DNA of 11,384 nucleotides, from positions 947 through 12,330 of the forward strand of contig PKYZ01000124.1 of NCBI GenBank assembly GCA_003132865.1, given 5' to 3'. The stretch comes from Bryobacterales bacterium (GTDB taxonomy: Bacteria; Acidobacteriota; Terriglobia; Bryobacterales; Bryobacteraceae). The notes beneath the pieces were generated by a model. It ran no database searches. It had not been told where the DNA came from and saw only the letters and a list, made by a program, of their open reading frames with translations. A program made the translations under genes and the position numbers. Of the stretch, positions 1-6,308 are shown piece after piece; the stretch's first letter is position 1, and each line of letters opens with the position of its first letter.

Positions 1-144
1 ACCGTAAGGTGGATGAACACGCGCGTTCAGCGTGTTCCTGTCGCGGTCTACGTCCAGACTATTGTTCCGGCTACCCTAAGTGGCATTCGGCACGCGTGCC
101 CGCGCCGCTTCCAGTGGCGGACAGGCAGTATGACGAAAGCTACT
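1..144. other. Non-coding left edge with two inverted repeats
   Basis: No convincing coding frame is seen before the stop codon of the minus-strand kinase chimera at 145. Two symmetric sites stand out. One is a perfect 8-bp dyad, GAACACGC (15-22) and GCGTGTTC (30-37), around a 7-nt loop. The other is a perfect 12-bp palindrome, GGCACGCGTGCC, at 89-100. They lie downstream of the chimera on its own strand, but neither is followed by a U-tract. They could be a non-canonical transcript end or operator sites for a gene beyond the left edge. Confidence 0.5.
15..37. repeat. Perfect 8-bp inverted repeat, 7-nt loop
   Basis: The arms are GAACACGC at 15-22 and GCGTGTTC at 30-37, with loop GCGTTCA. On the minus strand it lies about 108 nt past the stop codon at 145. 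The arms could form a stable hairpin, or the site could be bound by a dimeric repressor. No T-run follows on either strand, so an intrinsic terminator is not supported. Confidence 0.55.
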
Positions 145-700
145 TCACCGGGCTTGGCCGATGTAGTCCTTATACAGATCTCCCACGTGGCCCGACTCGG
201 AGTCGCCCGGGTGAATGACGACGCGCCAGCGGAAGACGAGTTGCTTGCCTTTGGCTAATTGCCAATGGCTCTCCGGCTGTGCGGGGTCGAACGCGTGCGC
301 GCCGAAGGGATTGAGGGCGAATAGCCCGTAGTCGCGAGCGTGCCAATAAGTGGGATGACGCGGGTTTTGCGGGCTATCGAAGATCGCGACTCCCAGTTTC
401 TCGCCTTCTACCTCGCCCGAACAATCCACCCAGTTGGAGCGCTTGCCCCACACTTGCGCCATGGCCGCGCGGCCATCGGCATCGGCCATCTTGCCGCCCT
501 TTTTCTCGGTGAGCGTTTCCGCCAGGCGGATGGCGAAGGCGCCCTCTTTGGTGTCGCCGAAAGTCACATCTTCGGCGGCGGTGAGCGAGATCTCGAAGTC
601 GATGATGCGCAGCTTGGGATCGGAATAGAAGACCATGTTGCGGCTCTCGACCAGCAGCACCTTGCCGTTGGGATCGCGCCATTCCAGGGCGGCGTCGAGA
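145..700 (-). other. DUF6807/'PmoA' domain remnant (C-terminal half) within the chimera
   Basis: Residues about 532-716 of the chimera carry the conserved core of DUF6807, a family often labelled 'methane oxygenase PmoA' although it is not the particulate methane monooxygenase subunit. These proteins are common in Acidobacteria and Planctomycetes, usually as stand-alone proteins near carbohydrate genes. The diagnostic run is at residues 641-664 (SPQNPRHPTYWHARDYGL followed by FALNPF). The front half of the domain is not present upstream, because kinase sequence occupies that position. The left boundary on the protein is approximate. Confidence 0.75.
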
Positions 701-2295
701 GTGCCGGACCGGTCACCCTCCTTGAAATCGGCGGTGCGCACCACGATCCGGCCCCGTCCATCGATGGCTTGCCGCGCATTCACCACCAGGTTCATCAGCA
801 CTTGTTCGATCTGCGCCGCATCGGCGCGTACCGGCAGCGAAGTCTCACAGAGGTCGTAGCTCAGCTCCACGTCCCCCTCGACGAGCTTATCAAGCGTGCC
901 GCGCATCGAGTCGACGAGCGCGTTCAGATCGAAGGCCGCTGCACGGAGGGCTTGGCGCCGCCCGAAGGCGCGCAACCGGCCCGTGATCGCCGCGGCCCGC
1001 CGCGCGGCGCTGAGAATCTCGCCGATATTCTGGCGAAGCCCTTCGCTCAGGCCCTCCTCGATCGCCAGCGATGCGTAACCCATCATGACGGTCAACAGGT
1101 TGTTGAAGTCGTGCGCGATGCCCCCGGCCAGGCGTCCCAAGGCTTCCTGCCGTTGCGCCTGGCGCAACTCCTCTTCCAGCCGCACCCGCTCCCGCAGGTC
1201 CCGCCCGATCAATCCGGTCGAGGCCGCATCCCCCTCCCGCGTGCCCATCGCGAAGGCGCCCACCAGTACCGGAATCCGCTCATCCGTGAGGCGATTGCGC
1301 CACTCCGACTGGCCTTCCCACACGCCCGCCGCCGAAACAGAGCCGTCCATCTGCGTGCGCATCGGATCCTCCGCGGCGATGCCGCACACCTCGTCGAGAG
1401 GCTTCATGAACAACGAGGGGATCTGGTCCGCGGCATAGCCCAGGAGACCCGCGGCGGCGCCGTTCAGGTAACGCAACTGCCCCGCCGAGACCACTAGAAT
1501 CGCGTCCCGGCTCTGCTCCACGAGCTGCGCCAGCCTGCCGCGTTCGGTCTGCGCTTCCTGCAATTCCCGCAAGGCCTCACGCGCGCGCCGTTCGCTCCGC
1601 TCGGCGGTTTCGGTGAGCAGCAGTCCCACCCCGATGCTCATCACGATCCAAACCACCGAGTTCGTCACGAAGGTGATCAGCGCGAATTGTACCAGGTCCG
1701 GATTGTTTTCGGCTCCGCGCGGCGCCCACGTCGACGTCACGCTCCATTGCCAGGCGCGTGCAAGGTTGACCAGGCCAAAGAAAGCCCAGGCGCCGGCGGT
1801 TACCAATGAGCCGGTGAGATGGCGCCGCCGACCATACCTGGCGAAAGCCACGGCCGCCAGCAGGCTCGCGAGGCCATAGCAGACATGTCGCGGAATGTTA
1901 TGGATGCGCGAGGCCTCTACGCTGTCGAGTGGATAGGGCAACCCGGCTACAAATGTGATGGCCGCGGCTGCCAGGCCAACCAGGTACAGAGCGGCGATCC
2001 AGGTCCGCGCCGGCGTGCGGCCGCGCAGCAGCGCAATACTGGTCAGTGCGATCGTTGGCGGAACAATGAATCCCAGCAGCGCAACGGCAACACGTATGGC
2101 CATCCCGCCGGACATATCGTCGAACGCGATCCAGAGCGAGGCCACGTAGGCCGCCTGCGCCACCCAGGAACACGCAAACCAGCGGAGCCATGCTTCGCTG
2201 GCGACGCGCCGGTAGTAAAACTCGAGAAGGCACACCAGCAGACAGGAAAACGCCGTCTGCATGGCTAAGCTGGCGTGAGCCAACATTCGGAACAT
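145..2295 (-). CDS. Membrane PAS histidine kinase fused in frame to a truncated DUF6807 (PmoA-type) domain
   Basis: This is a single 716-aa frame. Residues 5-228 contain about seven hydrophobic helices, a membrane sensor region. A charged, probably coiled segment (229-262) leads into a PAS domain (about 254-370). The HisKA dimerisation helix (about 383-447) has phospho-acceptor H395 in AHDFNNLLT. The ATPase domain starts normally, with N-box N506 in MNLVVNARQAI, and then stops near residue 520. The G1 (DxGxG), F and G2 (GTGLGL) boxes are absent. From about 537 to the end the sequence matches the C-terminal half of DUF6807: EWRDPNGK, FGDTKEG, VWGK, FDSPQNPRHPTYWHARDYGLFALNPFG. The N-terminal half of that family, with its HPHH-type motif, is missing. 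The ATG has a good Shine-Dalgarno site, AGGAG at 2305-2309, 9 nt upstream. As encoded, it should not bind ATP as a normal kinase does. Whether the join is biological or an assembly artefact is open. No response regulator gene is adjacent. Confidence 0.85.
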   Translation of the reverse strand: MFRMLAHASLAMQTAFSCLLVCLLEFYYRRVASEAWLRWFACSWVAQAAYVASLWIAFDDMSGGMAIRVAVALLGFIVPPTIALTSIALLRGRTPARTWIAALYLVGLAAAAITFVAGLPYPLDSVEASRIHNIPRHVCYGLASLLAAVAFARYGRRRHLTGSLVTAGAWAFFGLVNLARAWQWSVTSTWAPRGAENNPDLVQFALITFVTNSVVWIVMSIGVGLLLTETAERSERRAREALRELQEAQTERGRLAQLVEQSRDAILVVSAGQLRYLNGAAAGLLGYAADQIPSLFMKPLDEVCGIAAEDPMRTQMDGSVSAAGVWEGQSEWRNRLTDERIPVLVGAFAMGTREGDAASTGLIGRDLRERVRLEEELRQAQRQEALGRLAGGIAHDFNNLLTVMMGYASLAIEEGLSEGLRQNIGEILSAARRAAAITGRLRAFGRRQALRAAAFDLNALVDSMRGTLDKLVEGDVELSYDLCETSLPVRADAAQIEQVLMNLVVNARQAIDGRGRIVVRTADFKEGDRSGTLDAALEWRDPNGKVLLVESRNMVFYSDPKLRIIDFEISLTAAEDVTFGDTKEGAFAIRLAETLTEKKGGKMADADGRAAMAQVWGKRSNWVDCSGEVEGEKLGVAIFDSPQNPRHPTYWHARDYGLFALNPFGAHAFDPAQPESHWQLAKGKQLVFRWRVVIHPGDSESGHVGDLYKDYIGQAR

Positions 2296-2302
2296 GGTGT
2301 GA

Positions 2303-2309
2303 CTCTCCT
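2303..2309 (-). promoter_or_regulatory. Ribosome binding site of the kinase chimera
   Basis: The minus strand reads AGGAGAG, ending 7 nt before the ATG at 2295; its AGGAG core (2305-2309) lies 9 nt from the start. This supports the chosen start codon. Confidence 0.7.
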
Positions 2310-2350
2310 ACTAACTGAGGATAAACCGGCTTTGGCCAAACTGGTAGGTT

Positions 2351-2408
2351 CAATTTGCAGTAAGCGGCGTGGGGCGGGCCCTCCAAATCGGATACCCAAT
2401 TTGCAGTA
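2351..2408 (+). repeat. 12-bp direct repeat pair CAATTTGCAGTA
   Basis: Identical copies lie at 2351-2362 and 2397-2408, just upstream of the ATG at 2423. The 46-bp offset is a little over four helical turns, which would place two bound proteins on roughly similar faces of the DNA. Confidence 0.5.
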
Positions 2409-2422
2409 TTCTATTCAGCGGG

Positions 2423-3457
2423 ATGAGACTGTTGCATTGCCCTACACTGGCGCTATGCCTGACCGGAGTCGCGGCGGCCTCTGTGGCGCTCGCGCAAACG
2501 TGGGTCGCGCAATCGAGCGGCACTACCGCGTCCTTGCGCGGTGTGAGCGCCGTCAGTCCGGCCGTGGTCTGGGCCAGCGGCGCCGGCGGCGCGTATCTGC
2601 GCACGCTGGATGGCGGCGCCACCTGGCACGCAGCCGTCGTACCGGGCGCGGGCGATCCGGACTTCCGCAGCGTACGCGCGTTGGATAGCCACACCGCCTG
2701 GTTAATGAGCAGTGGGCCGGGCACGAAGTCCCGCATTTATAGGACAGCCGACGGCGGCGCGCATTGGTCGCTGCTCTACACCAATCCCGACGCCTCCGGC
2801 TTCTTCGATGCGCTGGCATTTTGGGATGCGCGTCGAGGTGTCGTGCTCGGCGACCCGGTGGACGGGCAGTTCGTCATCCTGACGACCGAGGATGGCGGTC
2901 AAACCTGGCAGCGGCGCAAGTTGCCGCCGGCGCTGCCGAACGAAGGCGCATTTGCGGCCAGTAACTCCTGCCTGCTGGTGCGCGGCGAACGCGAAGTGTG
3001 GTTCGGCACGGGCGGACCCTCGGGCGCGCGCGTGTTTCATTCGAGCGACGGCGGCCAGCATTGGGATGTTGCCGGAACGCCTCTTCGCCACGGTGGCGCG
3101 AGCGCGGGAATCTTTTCTCTGGCCTTCGCGGACTCATCGCACGGAGTGGCTATCGGCGGAGATTACGGCAAGCCCGCCGACATCGCCGGCAACGTGGCGG
3201 TGACCTCGGATGGCGGGCGCACGTGGGAGGCGCCCGGCGGCGGGCATCCGAACGGCTACCGTTCCGCGGTGGCTTTTCTCGCCGGCCGCAAGGTCTGGAT
3301 CGCCGTGGGCACTTCCGGCTCCGATATTTCGAGCGACGATGGCAAAAGCTGGAAGCCGTTCGACAGCGGTCCTTATAACGCCATCGGCGCGGCCGCGGGC
3401 GACGCGGCGTGGGCAGTGGGCCCCGGCGGCAGCATCGGCAAGCTTCGTTTCAGGTGA
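2423..3457 (+). CDS. Secreted YCF48-like / Asp-box beta-propeller protein
   Basis: The 344-aa protein opens with a signal peptide (MRLLHCPTLALCLTG, cleavage predicted after VALA at residue 24). This favours the ATG at 2423 over an upstream in-frame GTG at 2369. Six Asp-box motifs (S/T-x-D-x-G-x-x-W) follow at regular spacing: TLDGGATW (61), TADGGAHW (108), TEDGGQTW (155), SSDGGQHW (207), TSDGGRTW (261) and SSDDGKSW (303). The last has a slightly shifted form. This pattern is typical of the YCF48/HCF136-like and sialidase-type propellers, often annotated 'photosystem II stability factor-like' or 'oxidoreductase' in heterotrophic bacteria. Nothing photosynthetic is nearby, so the name should not be taken as a function. 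It is probably an exported beta-propeller of unknown ligand. No strong Shine-Dalgarno site is seen. Its last 8 bases overlap the next, convergent gene. Confidence 0.88.
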   Translation: MRLLHCPTLALCLTGVAAASVALAQTWVAQSSGTTASLRGVSAVSPAVVWASGAGGAYLRTLDGGATWHAAVVPGAGDPDFRSVRALDSHTAWLMSSGPGTKSRIYRTADGGAHWSLLYTNPDASGFFDALAFWDARRGVVLGDPVDGQFVILTTEDGGQTWQRRKLPPALPNEGAFAASNSCLLVRGEREVWFGTGGPSGARVFHSSDGGQHWDVAGTPLRHGGASAGIFSLAFADSSHGVAIGGDYGKPADIAGNVAVTSDGGRTWEAPGGGHPNGYRSAVAFLAGRKVWIAVGTSGSDISSDDGKSWKPFDSGPYNAIGAAAGDAAWAVGPGGSIGKLRFR

Positions 3458-3860
3458 AGCGCGCCGTCTTCCCAGCGAATCCGCGAGCGCTGGCCGCGGT
3501 TAAGCGCTCCAGTTCCGCGAATAGTTCCTCGTCGATTTGCGTGAAGTTGAAGCAAGATTTCCCCTGCATCCGCTGGAGCAGCGCGGGTGAGACGCTCTTG
3601 AGCATTTCCGGGAACACGTACAGCGCCATCAGGTGAAAGCTGACGTAGTTCTTCCCCTTACGCACGGCGGCGAAGAAGCCGGGCTTGCCTTTGTAGGTGG
3701 CGGTTTTCGTCTCCAGATAATAGTAGGCCGAGGTGTCTTCCTTCACCTCCAGCCGCTGCGCATAAGGAACCAGAATCGAGCGCAGCCGGGCGAACACTAC
3801 GTCGAAATCGGCCGGCTTTTTGGGTGGAGTTTTCTTCGATTGAGCTCTTGCGGCTGGCAT
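3450..3860 (-). CDS. Small conserved protein, DUF1801/YdhG-like
   Basis: This 136-aa soluble protein has a basic N-terminal tail (MPAARAQSKKTPPKKP) followed by a compact alpha/beta region. Its conserved-looking segments are KGKNYVSFHLMALY (68-81), PEMLKSVSPALLQRMQGKSCFNF (84-106) and DEELFAELERLT (110-121). They recall the DUF1801/YdhG group of the YjbR/CyaY-like superfamily, whose biochemical role is unknown; the assignment is tentative. The start is well supported: AGGAGG (3865-3870) lies 4 nt upstream of the ATG, and TATACT at 3883-3888 resembles a -10 box. The gene sits 35 nt downstream of the HMG-CoA reductase stop on the same strand, so it may be the last cistron of that transcript or have its own promoter. 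Its 3' end overlaps the convergent YCF48-like gene by 8 bp. Confidence 0.72.
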   Translation of the reverse strand: MPAARAQSKKTPPKKPADFDVVFARLRSILVPYAQRLEVKEDTSAYYYLETKTATYKGKPGFFAAVRKGKNYVSFHLMALYVFPEMLKSVSPALLQRMQGKSCFNFTQIDEELFAELERLTAASARGFAGKTARFT

Positions 3861-3864
3861 GGCG

Positions 3865-3870
3865 CCTCCT
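3865..3870 (-). promoter_or_regulatory. Consensus Shine-Dalgarno AGGAGG of the DUF1801-like gene
   Basis: A perfect AGGAGG on the minus strand lies only 4 nt before the ATG at 3860. The spacing is short, but it still fixes the start codon. Confidence 0.65.
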
Positions 3871-3895
3871 GGTTGTCTCGCCAGTATAGCGGAAA

Positions 3896-5437
3896 TTACC
3901 GGTTGCGTCCGTACTTCTCATGGCTCGATACCCAATCGGACGACGAGATGGCCGCGCCCAACGAAATCTCCCCGGCCAGCGTGACACCGGCAATGATCTC
4001 GGCCAGCCGGTTGACCTTGCCCTTGCCGTAGCAGCCCAACATCTCGAGGCATTCGCGCTGGGTGGCCAGGGCCGTTCCGCCGCCGTGAGTGGCCACGATG
4101 AGCGACGGAATGGTGAGTGAAATATACAGGTCGCCCGCGGGTGTCAGCTCGGCATACAGAATCCCCGCCGACGATTCGGCGACGTTGGCCACATCCTGCC
4201 CTGTCGCGATAAACATCGCCGTGATGCCATTGGCGGACTGCGCGCCGTTGTTGTTGGCGCCCGAAAGAAATGCGCCGATGTTGGCGACGCCGTAGTGATA
4301 GACCAGTTTCTCCGGCTCGACCCGGAGTTGCTCGATCAGCACATCGCGCGCGATGGTGGCTTCGGCCGTCACCCGCTTGCCGCGCGTGCGCATGATGTTA
4401 ATTTGCGAAGCCTTCTTGTCGGTGGCGAAGTTGGATTCCAGGTAGAAGTTTGTGACGCCTGCATAGTTGTCCAGAATCCAACTGCATGCAGCGAACGTGG
4501 CGCGCCCGACCATGTTTTGGCCAGCCGCGTCGCCGGTCGTGAAGTTAAAACGCAAATACACGAATTTGTTTGAAACGTATGGGTCGACGTACAGCAGCTT
4601 GGCCACCGAGGAGGTGGCTTCGGCTTCCTCGCGGATGTGCTCGATATTGGCATTCACCCAGGTAACGAACTCGCGGCCGGCGCGGGCATCGGCAAAAACA
4701 AACACCGGCGCGCGCTGCATGGCGTCCGCAACGACCGTGGACTTCACTCCGCCGCAGGCATTCAGCACCTTGATGCCGCGGTTGTGGGAAGCGATCAGAG
4801 TGCCTTCGGAAGTCGCCAATGGAATCAAAAACTCGCCATCGGCATGCTCGCCGCGGACGCGCAGCGGACCGGCGCACCCGATGGGCACCTGGGCCACGCC
4901 CACGAAATTCTCGCAGTTGCCTTTGACGATGTGCGGGTCGAAGGAGTAGTGGCCGATGTGGTGCGGCTCCACGCCCGTCAACTGCTGGATGACCGCCTGC
5001 CGTTGCCGGATGATTTCGGGAGAGTAGTCGTCGCGCTCATCGCGCGGCAGGTGGATGGCCGGACGGGCAGCCTCCGAGATGGCGTCCTCCACTTTGAACT
5101 GCAGCTTGCCAAACGGGCGCGTCTCGACCGCGATTTCGATTTGATGTTTGCCCTTGGCGAGGTGGGGCGCGGCGGTCCGGATGGTGACGATGGAACGTAG
5201 CGGAAACGGCAGCGGATGCGCGGCATCCAACTGCGAGACGGGCACCTCGCGGCCGTCTTCCAGAACGAGCAGGATGTTTTCGGTCGCCACTGGATCGCCG
5301 TTGATCGCCAGGCTGCCGACGCCCACGAGTTCAGCATCGCTCAAGCGGTTCTTGATGGCGAACTGGACACCGCCCGCGGTGTTCTTCAGGCTGCCTAGGG
5401 TGTATAGCTTCTTGAGAAGGAGACTGGGAATTGTCAT
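3896..5437 (-). CDS. Class I hydroxymethylglutaryl-CoA reductase (NADPH) with N-terminal extension
   Basis: The predicted reaction is HMG-CoA + 2 NADPH to mevalonate + CoA, the committed step of the mevalonate pathway, in the cytoplasm. The catalytic region covers about residues 140-513. It shows the HMG-CoA motif ENFVGVAQVPIGCAGPL (176-192), catalytic Glu E211 (LATSEGT), the NADPH-site motif GDAAGQNMV (302-310), Lys K341 (ATDKKAS), Asp D415 (ATGQDVANV) and C-terminal His H506 (SSHEKYG). All four catalytic residues are present, so it should be active. There are no membrane helices, unlike the eukaryotic enzymes. The first 120-130 residues form an extra beta-rich region that is not part of the catalytic fold (see findings). 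The gene starts 36 nt after tam, on the same strand. The Shine-Dalgarno site is weak. No other mevalonate-pathway gene is present in the window. Confidence 0.93.
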   Translation of the reverse strand: MTIPSLLLKKLYTLGSLKNTAGGVQFAIKNRLSDAELVGVGSLAINGDPVATENILLVLEDGREVPVSQLDAAHPLPFPLRSIVTIRTAAPHLAKGKHQIEIAVETRPFGKLQFKVEDAISEAARPAIHLPRDERDDYSPEIIRQRQAVIQQLTGVEPHHIGHYSFDPHIVKGNCENFVGVAQVPIGCAGPLRVRGEHADGEFLIPLATSEGTLIASHNRGIKVLNACGGVKSTVVADAMQRAPVFVFADARAGREFVTWVNANIEHIREEAEATSSVAKLLYVDPYVSNKFVYLRFNFTTGDAAGQNMVGRATFAACSWILDNYAGVTNFYLESNFATDKKASQINIMRTRGKRVTAEATIARDVLIEQLRVEPEKLVYHYGVANIGAFLSGANNNGAQSANGITAMFIATGQDVANVAESSAGILYAELTPAGDLYISLTIPSLIVATHGGGTALATQRECLEMLGCYGKGKVNRLAEIIAGVTLAGEISLGAAISSSDWVSSHEKYGRNR

Positions 5438-5473
5438 AACAAAACCAACCGACCATTGTCGCGCACAAGGCGG

Positions 5474-6256
5474 CTACCCCTGGTAGGCGATCAGGAAGAT
5501 CCGGCGGAACGGAAAGAGCACGCCTCCGGCTGCGCGGGGCGTGTAGTGCGGCCGGAGCGACTCGAGGTAATCGGCCGCAAAGCGCTGGCGATCGGCATCC
5601 GTTTCGAGAACCTCCAGGAAGGGCCGCAGTCCGGTGCCCCGGTACCACTCGACGATGGCCTCCGCATCCGGAAGGACGTGGAGATACTCGGTGGCCCACA
5701 GGTCCAGGCGCGCGGCGCCGGGGGCCAGCACGTCGTAGTAAAACTCCATCTCGCGATGGTGCCACTCGCGCACTTTTCCCGGAGGGAACGAGCGGCGCCA
5801 ATCGGGCGTTGCGGCCACCTCACGCATCAGCCGATGGGGCAGCGCATCGATGTTTCCGGGAATTTGAATAGCCAGCGCGCCTCCGGGCGCCACGCGAGAG
5901 AGAAGCCGCGGATAAACGTCCGCATGGTCGTCGACCCACTGCAGGGCGGCATTGGAGAACACTACATCGAACTGGCCATCGCTGCCCGCAGCCCACTCAG
6001 AAATGTCGCCGGCCATCCAACATTGGCGGGGATACTCGTGCCGTGCCCGCTCGATCATCTCTACCGAACTGTCCAGCCCGGTGAATTCCGCGTCCGGCCA
6101 ACGATCGCGGAGCACTGCCGTGCTGTTTCCGGGTCCGCATCCAAGATCGATAACCCGGCGGACATCGGCTACCACGATACGCGCGGCCAGATCGCGGCAG
6201 GGCTGCGTGCGCTCTTCCGCGAACTTTAGATACTGGCTCGGATTCCAGCCGGACAT
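5474..6256 (-). CDS. tam: Trans-aconitate 2-methyltransferase
   Basis: This 260-aa SAM-dependent methyltransferase is predicted to esterify trans-aconitate, an inhibitory by-product of the citrate cycle, to its monomethyl ester (EC 2.1.1.144). The ATG at 6256 gives MSGWNPSQYLKFAEERTQP, which matches the start of E. coli Tam. An in-frame TTG at 6274 would add only six residues and is less likely. SAM-binding motif I is IDLGCGPGNST (36-46), with the acidic residue after strand 2 in GLDSS (60-64). Tam-family hallmarks are SNAALQWVDDH (101-111), LMREVA (143-148), YYDVL (173-177) and TGLRPFLE (208-215). The length is close to the 252-aa E. coli enzyme. It lies 52 nt downstream of the TonB-dependent receptor stop, with a hairpin between, and 36 nt upstream of HMG-CoA reductase. 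Confidence 0.92.
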   Translation of the reverse strand: MSGWNPSQYLKFAEERTQPCRDLAARIVVADVRRVIDLGCGPGNSTAVLRDRWPDAEFTGLDSSVEMIERARHEYPRQCWMAGDISEWAAGSDGQFDVVFSNAALQWVDDHADVYPRLLSRVAPGGALAIQIPGNIDALPHRLMREVAATPDWRRSFPPGKVREWHHREMEFYYDVLAPGAARLDLWATEYLHVLPDAEAIVEWYRGTGLRPFLEVLETDADRQRFAADYLESLRPHYTPRAAGGVLFPFRRIFLIAYQG

Positions 6257-6276
6257 CTTCCGACTGTAGCGCAAAT

Positions 6277-6304
6277 GTAGGACAGGCCAGGAGGCCTATC
6301 CTAC
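6277..6304 (-). terminator. 12-bp hairpin between the receptor gene and tam
   Basis: On the minus strand, arm GTAGGATAGGCC, loop TCCT and arm GGCCTGTCCTAC form a 12-bp stem that is fully paired in RNA if one U-G wobble is allowed. It begins 4 nt after the receptor stop at 6309 and ends 20 nt before the tam ATG. Only a short ATTTG follows, not a real U-tract. It could be a weak terminator, an mRNA 3'-end stabiliser or a dispersed REP-like repeat. On the plus strand the stem has a C-A mismatch, so the structure suits minus-strand RNA better. Confidence 0.55.
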
Positions 6305-6308
6305 CACA

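Larger units (their letters stand above)
2296..2422. promoter_or_regulatory. Divergent promoter region with palindrome and direct repeat
   Basis: This 127-bp spacer must hold the promoters for both the kinase chimera (minus) and the YCF48-like gene (plus). It contains a perfect 10-bp palindrome, TTTGGCCAAA, at 2331-2340, flanked by imperfectly symmetric ACC/GGT bases. It also contains a 12-bp direct repeat, CAATTTGCAGTA, at 2351-2362 and 2397-2408, offset by 46 bp. I could not assign clear -35/-10 pairs. The repeat and palindrome are candidates for regulator binding. Confidence 0.4.

Noticed and set aside
145..700. Methane oxidation role for the 'PmoA' similarity
   Set aside because: DUF6807 is a soluble family that shares only a label with the membrane subunit of particulate methane monooxygenase. 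No pmoB or pmoC is present.
340..1497. 385-aa plus-strand open frame opposite the kinase chimera
   Set aside because: It is antisense to a clearly recognisable kinase. Its composition (Arg/His/Gln-rich, no domain) is typical of a shadow frame in high-GC DNA.
2423..3457. Photosystem II assembly role for the YCF48-like protein
   Set aside because: Asp-box propellers of this kind are widespread in non-photosynthetic bacteria, and no photosynthesis gene is in the window.
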